The notes beneath the pieces were generated by a model. That model had not been told where the DNA came from, ran no database searches, and saw only the letters and a list, made by a program, of their open reading frames with translations. A stretch of DNA of 64,000 bases, from positions 2,976,001 through 3,040,000 of the forward strand of contig NZ_CP092915.1 of the NCBI RefSeq assembly GCF_022557175.1. Reading direction: 5' to 3'. Source of the DNA: Mycolicibacterium sp. YH-1. Lineage in GTDB: Bacteria > Actinomycetota > Actinomycetes > Mycobacteriales > Mycobacteriaceae. Both the position numbers and the translations under genes were made by a program. Of this stretch, positions 56,571-64,000 are shown in pieces. How positions within the stretch are numbered: position 1 is the first letter of the stretch; each line of letters begins with the position of its first letter.

Positions 56571-57427
56571 TGAGAATCTCGGACACCGAACGCGCCGAGG
56601 CTGTTTCGGCGATCGAACGCGCGCTCTCGGAAGACCTGCGCTACGGGCCCGACGTGACGACGCTGGCAACCGTGCCCGCAGACGCGACCACCGTCGCGGC
56701 AATGGTCACGCGTGAACCCGGTGTCGCCGCCGGTGTTGACATCGCGCTGATGGTCCTCGACGAGGTACTCGGCCGCGACTCCTACCGCTTGATCGAACGG
56801 GTCGAGGATGGGACACGCCTGGACGCCGGTGGCGCCCTGCTACGTCTCGAGGCATCGACGCAAGGCCTTCTGACCGCAGAGCGCACGATGCTCAACCTGG
56901 TGTGCCACCTCAGCGGGATAGCCACCGCGACGTCGCACTGGGTGGACGCCGTCGAGGGCACCCGCGCCGTGATCCGTGACACCCGAAAGACGATGCCGGG
57001 CCTGCGCGTGCTGCAGAAGTACGCGGTGCGTGTCGGCGGCGGGGCGAATCACCGCATGGGCCTTGGCGATGCCGCGCTCATCAAGGACAACCACGTCGCC
57101 GCCGCGGGTGGTGTCGTCGCCGCGCTCAAGGCGGTGCGGCACGCCGCACCCGACCTGCCGTGCGAGGTGGAGGTCGACTCACTCGAGCAGCTCGACGAGA
57201 TCCTCGGTGAGGACGTGCAACTCGTCCTTTTGGACAACTTCCCGGTGTGGCAGACGCAGATCGCCGTGCAACGGCGCGACTCGCGGGCGCCGGGAACCAA
57301 ACTGGAGTCCTCGGGCGGTCTCTCACTGGAATCGGCGGCTGAGTATGCGGGTACCGGTGTCGACTACCTCGCTGTCGGCGCGCTCACTCACTCGGTGCGC
57401 GTCCTGGACGTGGGGTTGGACGTTTAG
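56570..57427 (+). CDS. nadC: Nicotinate-nucleotide pyrophosphorylase
   Basis: 285 residues. IRDTRKTMPGLRVLQKYAVRVGGGANHRMGLGDAALIKDNH is diagnostic for quinolinate phosphoribosyltransferase; VEVDSLEQLDEIL and SGGLSLESAAEYAGTGVDYLAVGALTHS complete it. Last gene of nadABC; its stop overlaps the stop of the convergent AraC gene. Confidence 0.97.
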   Translation: MRISDTERAEAVSAIERALSEDLRYGPDVTTLATVPADATTVAAMVTREPGVAAGVDIALMVLDEVLGRDSYRLIERVEDGTRLDAGGALLRLEASTQGLLTAERTMLNLVCHLSGIATATSHWVDAVEGTRAVIRDTRKTMPGLRVLQKYAVRVGGGANHRMGLGDAALIKDNHVAAAGGVVAALKAVRHAAPDLPCEVEVDSLEQLDEILGEDVQLVLLDNFPVWQTQIAVQRRDSRAPGTKLESSGGLSLESAAEYAGTGVDYLAVGALTHSVRVLDVGLDV

Positions 57428-58272
57428 TCGGTTGCGGCTCTTTGCAATTCGCGTCTGACTTCGGTCGGCGTGTGCCCGGTGTGCTGACGAAGAGTCCTGC
57501 CGAAATGCGCCTGGTCGGCGAAACCGAGTCCGGCGGCGATCTCGGCCAGCGTTGACTCGCCGCGCTCCAAGCGATCGAGGGCGTGACCGACGCGGACCCG
57601 ATTGCGATAGCGCGTCACCGAGACACCCAGCTCTGCGGTGAACGCCCGGCTCACCCGGTACGGCGACGCCCCGAGCAGCGCGGCCAGCGGGAACAGACCG
57701 TCTGCGCATGGATGCGCGTCGTGGATGGCGGCGCGCGCCCGCTCGACCAATCGCCGGTCCGCCGGTGAGGGCGTGTCGTTGGCCGGGATCGGGCGGTCCG
57801 TCGCGGCACGCAGCACCGAGGCGATCAGCCGCACCAGATCCTCGGCAAGCCGGTAGTCGGTGTCGTTCCGGCCGGTGACCAGCAGACGCCGATGCGCCAG
57901 CTCGAGCCGCGCGTCCACGTACACCGCCGCGCGTCTCACCCGGCCCGGCTCACCCGCGAGCTGCTCCCAGCTCTGTGGGCTGAGTTGCACCGATGTGCAG
58001 GTATCGCCGCCATGCGGATGCGCGAACTCCTCGGTTTCACCGGGTTCCCCCAGATACCCGACTGTCGAGTCGAGATCGATCGAACCCTTGGCCCCGCGGC
58101 GCTGGAAGTGGCCCGACCGGACCAGCACCAGCCGCGCGCCGACCGGACACTCGGGCTCCGACCAACCCGGTCCGTGAGCCCGGCAGGTCCATTGGGAGAC
58201 GCTGAACTCGGGCCGGGCCGCGAGCGTCACCGCAGTCAACACACCCTGGACGCTAGCCGGGGGGTGTGACAT
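57424..58272 (-). CDS. AraC-family regulator
   Basis: 282 residues. The two AraC helix-turn-helices lie at the C-terminus (LAALLGASPYRVSRAFTAELGVSVTRYRNRVRVGHAL and LAEIAAGLGFADQAHFGRTLRQHTGHTPTEVRREL). The N-terminal half is a cupin-like sensor. No target is evident. The ATG at 58272 is a compromise: its GGGAG is very close, and a TTG at 58293 or an internal GTG are possible. Confidence 0.85.
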   Translation of the reverse strand: MSHPPASVQGVLTAVTLAARPEFSVSQWTCRAHGPGWSEPECPVGARLVLVRSGHFQRRGAKGSIDLDSTVGYLGEPGETEEFAHPHGGDTCTSVQLSPQSWEQLAGEPGRVRRAAVYVDARLELAHRRLLVTGRNDTDYRLAEDLVRLIASVLRAATDRPIPANDTPSPADRRLVERARAAIHDAHPCADGLFPLAALLGASPYRVSRAFTAELGVSVTRYRNRVRVGHALDRLERGESTLAEIAAGLGFADQAHFGRTLRQHTGHTPTEVRRELQRAATD

Positions 58273-58336
58273 CTCCCGTGCGGATGGCCGCAAGGATGTT
58301 CAAGACACCGGTGCCGTCCCTGACGACACTGGGGAC

Positions 58337-58744
58337 ATGGCATCCATTCGCATCGAATTCGACATCGCCGCCGACGCGGCGCACGTGTGGCAGGTGATCG
58401 GGGACTGGGCGGACGGCCCCGCGCGGATGGCGCCGGGTCATGTCGTGTCGTCACGGGCCGCCGATGACGTTCGCGTCGTCACGTTCGCCGATGGCTTCGT
58501 AGCGCGTGAGCGCCTCGTCACCCGCGATGACGAGGCGCGCCGCATCGTCTACTCGTTGATCGGCGACACTGCGCCCGAGCACGACAACGCGGTGATGCAG
58601 GTCGTGCCCGACGGCCCGGGGCGCTGCCGGATGCACTGGTCGCGCGATGTGCTGCCGGATGAGGCCGCGCAACCGTTGAGCGCAGCCATGAACGAGGCCG
58701 CCCCGATCATCAAACGTGCGTTGGAGACGGCAGGAGGCTCCTGA
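58337..58744 (+). CDS. SRPBCC-family protein
   Basis: 135 residues. The START/Bet v1-like pattern is clear: IRIEFDIAADAAHVWQVIGDWADGPARMAPG at the start, ERLVTRDDEARRIVYSLIGD in the middle and the C-terminal long helix LSAAMNEAAPIIKRALETA. These proteins bind small hydrophobic ligands. Position equivalent to Rv1597. Ligand unknown. Confidence 0.85.
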   Translation: MASIRIEFDIAADAAHVWQVIGDWADGPARMAPGHVVSSRAADDVRVVTFADGFVARERLVTRDDEARRIVYSLIGDTAPEHDNAVMQVVPDGPGRCRMHWSRDVLPDEAAQPLSAAMNEAAPIIKRALETAGGS

Positions 58745-58751
58745 GTACCGA

Positions 58752-58799
58752 TCTATTCAGTCGCGTCTATGCCGTTCTATTCAGTCGCGTCTATGCCGT
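58752..58799. repeat. Perfect 24-bp tandem duplication
   Basis: Two identical 24-bp units, 58752-58775 and 58776-58799, beginning TCTATTCAGTCG and ending TATGCCGT. The second unit contains the TAG stop of the LysE-type gene on the minus strand; the first lies between it and the SRPBCC stop. Recent slippage or unequal exchange is the simple explanation. Confidence 0.85.
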
Positions 58800-59426
58800 C
58801 GCGCCGCGGCGCACCAGCGACAACACCACCGCGGCGGTGGCGAACAAACCGGAGAACACCCGGTTGACGATGGTCTGCTGGCGCGGGGTGTGCAGCCAGT
58901 GCAGCAGGCGCACGGCCAGCCCGGTGTAGAGGCCCATCACGACCACGTCGACGGCGACCATGGTCACGCCGATCGCCAGGTACTGCGGCATCAGCGGCGC
59001 GGTGGGCACCACGAACTGCGGCAGAACCGCGAGAAAGAACACCAGCCCCTTCGGGTTGGTCGCGTTGACCAGGAAGCCCCGCAGCACCAGCGCGGCCCGG
59101 CTGCCTTCCGTGGCCGCCCCGACCTGCTCGCGGAGGTCGCGCGTCGCCGTCCGCCATTGCCGGACGGCGAGGTAGATGAGGTAGGCGACGCCGATCCACT
59201 TGACGACGTTGAACGCCACGATCGAGCTGGTGACCAGCGCGCCGAGACCCAGGGCGACGAGCAGCAGCTGCAGCATCAGCCCGATTTCGAGGCCCAGGAT
59301 GCTCCAGTAGCCGCGTCGGACACCGTGGGTCAGCCCGGTCGCCATCGACTGGATCGCGCCGGCACCGGGGGAGACCGCTATCAGGACGGCCGCACCGATG
59401 AACGCCAGCCAGATCTCCCATGCCAT
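58791..59426 (-). CDS. LysE/RhtB-family amino acid exporter
   Basis: 211 residues with six predicted helices and the family start WLAFIGAAVLIAVSPGAGAIQSMATGLTHGVRRGYWSILGLEIG, followed by KWIGVAYLIYLAVRQWR and FLVNATNPKGLVFFLAVLPQF. Such proteins export basic or neutral amino acids. There is no LysG-type regulator beside it. Confidence 0.9.
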   Translation of the reverse strand: MAWEIWLAFIGAAVLIAVSPGAGAIQSMATGLTHGVRRGYWSILGLEIGLMLQLLLVALGLGALVTSSIVAFNVVKWIGVAYLIYLAVRQWRTATRDLREQVGAATEGSRAALVLRGFLVNATNPKGLVFFLAVLPQFVVPTAPLMPQYLAIGVTMVAVDVVVMGLYTGLAVRLLHWLHTPRQQTIVNRVFSGLFATAAVVLSLVRRGATA

Positions 59427-59477
59427 GTCCGAGAGTGTCTCAGCTGGTGACCGGCCGGCTCAACCGAGTATCGGTTG

Positions 59478-59900
59478 TCAGGCGATGTCGGCGACGAACG
59501 TGCCCTGACGCTTCGCCAGCATCTGCGCCATCCGGGGCAACGTGGGGTTCACCGTGCCCGCTGGAAGCACGCGGGGGTTCACCAGATGCAGGTCCTTGCG
59601 CCCGACATGGATGTCGGCCTCGCCCGCCGCGAGCACGTTCTTGACCCAGTTGGTCTTGCCGTGGACCAACCCGATCGCCAGCACGCTGCCCTTTCGGTAG
59701 GCGGTGACAATGGTCTCGTAGTCCGTGCCCGACGTTCGGCCGCGGTGCTTGATCACCGCGACTCCGGGCATGCGCTTCGACAACGGCCGGAGCAGCGGGT
59801 TCAAGTACTTGATCTGCGCACGTTCCAGCCACACCGGAATCAGCATCGGCACGCCTGGTGCGTTGTTCGGGTGGTCCTGTCGTGACGATGAGGTGGACAT
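59478..59900 (-). CDS. Deazaflavin-dependent nitroreductase-family protein (Rv1598c-like)
   Basis: 140 residues. RMPGVAVIKHRGRTSGTDYETIVTAYRKGSVLAIGLVHGKTNWVKNVLAAGEADIHVGRK resembles the Ddn/FDOR core. ATG at 59900 with GGGAG 5 nt upstream; an in-frame ATG at 59957 would cross into the hisD promoter. Divergent from hisD by 71 bp. Confidence 0.85.
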   Translation of the reverse strand: MSTSSSRQDHPNNAPGVPMLIPVWLERAQIKYLNPLLRPLSKRMPGVAVIKHRGRTSGTDYETIVTAYRKGSVLAIGLVHGKTNWVKNVLAAGEADIHVGRKDLHLVNPRVLPAGTVNPTLPRMAQMLAKRQGTFVADIA

Positions 59901-59971
59901 GGCGGCTCCCGTATTCGATTTGTACTGCTCTGGGACAATAGCCATCGTGGAGGCCAAACGTGGAGGTTAAC

Positions 59972-63085
<3,114 letters not shown>

Positions 63086-63089
<4 letters not shown>

Positions 63090-63709
63090 CCAAGAGATCT
63101 GTGGTGGTGCTGGACTACGGGTCGGGCAACCTCCGCTCGGCCCAGCGCGCCCTTGAGCGGGTCGGTGCCGACGTCGAGGTCACGGCCGATCCGGCCGCCG
63201 CGGCGGCAGCCGACGGCCTCGTGGTGCCCGGCGTCGGCGCGTACGAGGCGTGCATGACCGGGCTGCGCGCGGTCGGGGGAGACGACATCATCGCCGACCG
63301 CCTGGCCAACGACCGGCCCGTGCTCGGTGTGTGCGTGGGGATGCAGATCCTGTTCGCCCGTGGCGTCGAGTTCGGCGTCGAGTCGGTGGGCTGCGGTCGG
63401 TGGCCCGGATCGGTCGTGCGCCTGGACGCGCCGGTGGTTCCGCACATGGGGTGGAATGTGGTGGAGCCGCCCGAGACGACCCGACTGTTCGCCGGAATCG
63501 ACCCCGCGACCAGGTTCTACTTCGTGCACTCCTACGCCGCGCAGGCCTGGGAGGGCGACCCGACGGCCAAGCTGACCTGGGCGACGCACCACGTGCCGTT
63601 CCTGGCCGCGGTGGAGGACGGCCCGCTTTGGGCCACGCAGTTCCATCCGGAGAAGAGCGGTGATGCCGGAGCGGCCCTGCTGACCAATTGGCTCAAGGAA
63701 CTAGGGTGA
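63086..63709 (+). CDS. hisH: Imidazole glycerol phosphate synthase, glutamine amidotransferase subunit
   Basis: 207 residues, class I amidotransferase: [21 protein letters not shown], nucleophile Cys in [14 protein letters not shown], and His-x-Glu in TQFHPEKSG. It supplies ammonia to HisF, which lies beyond the window. GTG start in a four-base overlap with hisB. Confidence 0.97.
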
Positions 63710-63715
63710 TCTGAC

Positions 63716-64000
63716 GTGCCTGTAAAGACTCCACTCATTCTGCTGCCCGCCGTCGACGTCGTGGACGGAAAGGCCGTCCGCCTCGTCCAGGGGCAGGCCG
63801 GTAGCGAGACCGACTACGGCTCCGCGCTCGACGCCGCCCTTGGCTGGCAGCGCGACGGGGCCGAATGGATCCACCTCGTCGACCTCGACGCCGCCTTCGG
63901 TCGCGGGTCGAACCGCGAACTTCTCGCCGACGTGATCGGCAAGCTCGATGTCGCCGTGGAACTCTCCGGTGGCATCCGCGACGACGAGTCGCTGGACGCG
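63716..64000 (+). CDS. hisA: Phosphoribosyl isomerase HisA (PriA), N-terminal part
   Basis: 95 residues before the right edge: [30 protein letters not shown], then [23 protein letters not shown] and [15 protein letters not shown]. This is the HisA/PriA barrel with the first catalytic Asp in AVDVVDG. In mycobacteria the orthologue also serves tryptophan synthesis (PriA). GTG start 6 bp after hisH. Confidence 0.93.
   Translation, partial: MPVKTPLILLPAVDVVDGKAVRLVQGQAGSETDYGSALDAALGWQRDGAEWIHLVDLDAAFGRGSNRELLADVIGKLDVAVELSGGIRDDESLDA

Overview
This 64 kb window is high-GC actinobacterial chromosomal DNA, most likely from a fast-growing Mycobacterium/Mycolicibacterium. The evidence is the gene order from about 34.8 kb to the right edge. 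It runs: deazaflavin-type nitroreductase, ilvA, treZ-treY-glgX, acyltransferase, bioA-bioF-bioD, a 2H phosphoesterase, bioQ/bioB, bsaP, a membrane protein, a lipase, nrtR/nadABC and hisDCBHA. This is the block I recall from M. tuberculosis as Rv1558 to Rv1603. An lppI/lipT divergent pair, a LexA-type SOS box and a 13E12-type HNH gene are also mycobacterial traits. There is no sign of a phage, transposase or CRISPR array.

Region 1 (1-25.5 kb) is accessory and looks like a catabolic island for basic amino acids, guanidino compounds and small peptides. Its left part holds a ThDP (thiamine diphosphate) enzyme (cut by the edge) translationally coupled to a ureohydrolase, a double-module Lrp/AsnC regulator and a LysA-fold decarboxylase. 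A PucR-type regulator is then divergent from a long co-directional run: an Opp/Dpp ABC importer (binding protein, two permeases, two ATPases), an S9 peptidase, a COG1228 amidohydrolase, a 12-codon leader ORF coupled to an amidase-signature amidase, and an agmatine-deiminase-family protein. The right part is a second operon: aminobutyraldehyde-type dehydrogenase, GMC oxidoreductase, a DavA-like omega-amidase and a DavB-like L-amino-acid 2-monooxygenase. Convergent to it lies an NCS1 permease, which is divergent from a TetR regulator. The same inverted repeat (CGTAA-N5-TTACG type) occurs in front of the dehydrogenase operon and between the permease and TetR genes, so this right part is probably one regulon. 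Read together, several known arginine or lysine routes (2-ketoarginine decarboxylation, monooxygenase/amide, agmatine deiminase) could converge on 4-guanidinobutyrate, putrescine, GABA or 5-aminovalerate. This is inference; substrates cannot be read from the sequence.

Region 2 (25.5-34.7 kb) holds the lppI/lipT pair, a copper amine oxidase with an intact cofactor motif, an unusual fusion of an aminoglycoside-phosphotransferase-like kinase domain to an AttH/CrtC-like domain, a YnfA-type membrane protein, a DUF4303-like protein, the SOS-box HNH gene and a small membrane protein.

Region 3 (34.8-64 kb) is core metabolism: isoleucine (ilvA), trehalose from glycogen (glgX, treY, treZ), biotin (bioA, bioFD, bioB, bsaP, repressor bioQ with two operator-like palindromes), NAD (nadABC with NrtR and a perfect palindrome between them) and histidine (hisD to hisA, cut by the right edge). 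A few less characterised genes lie between these: AraC, SRPBCC, LysE and deazaflavin-type nitroreductase proteins.
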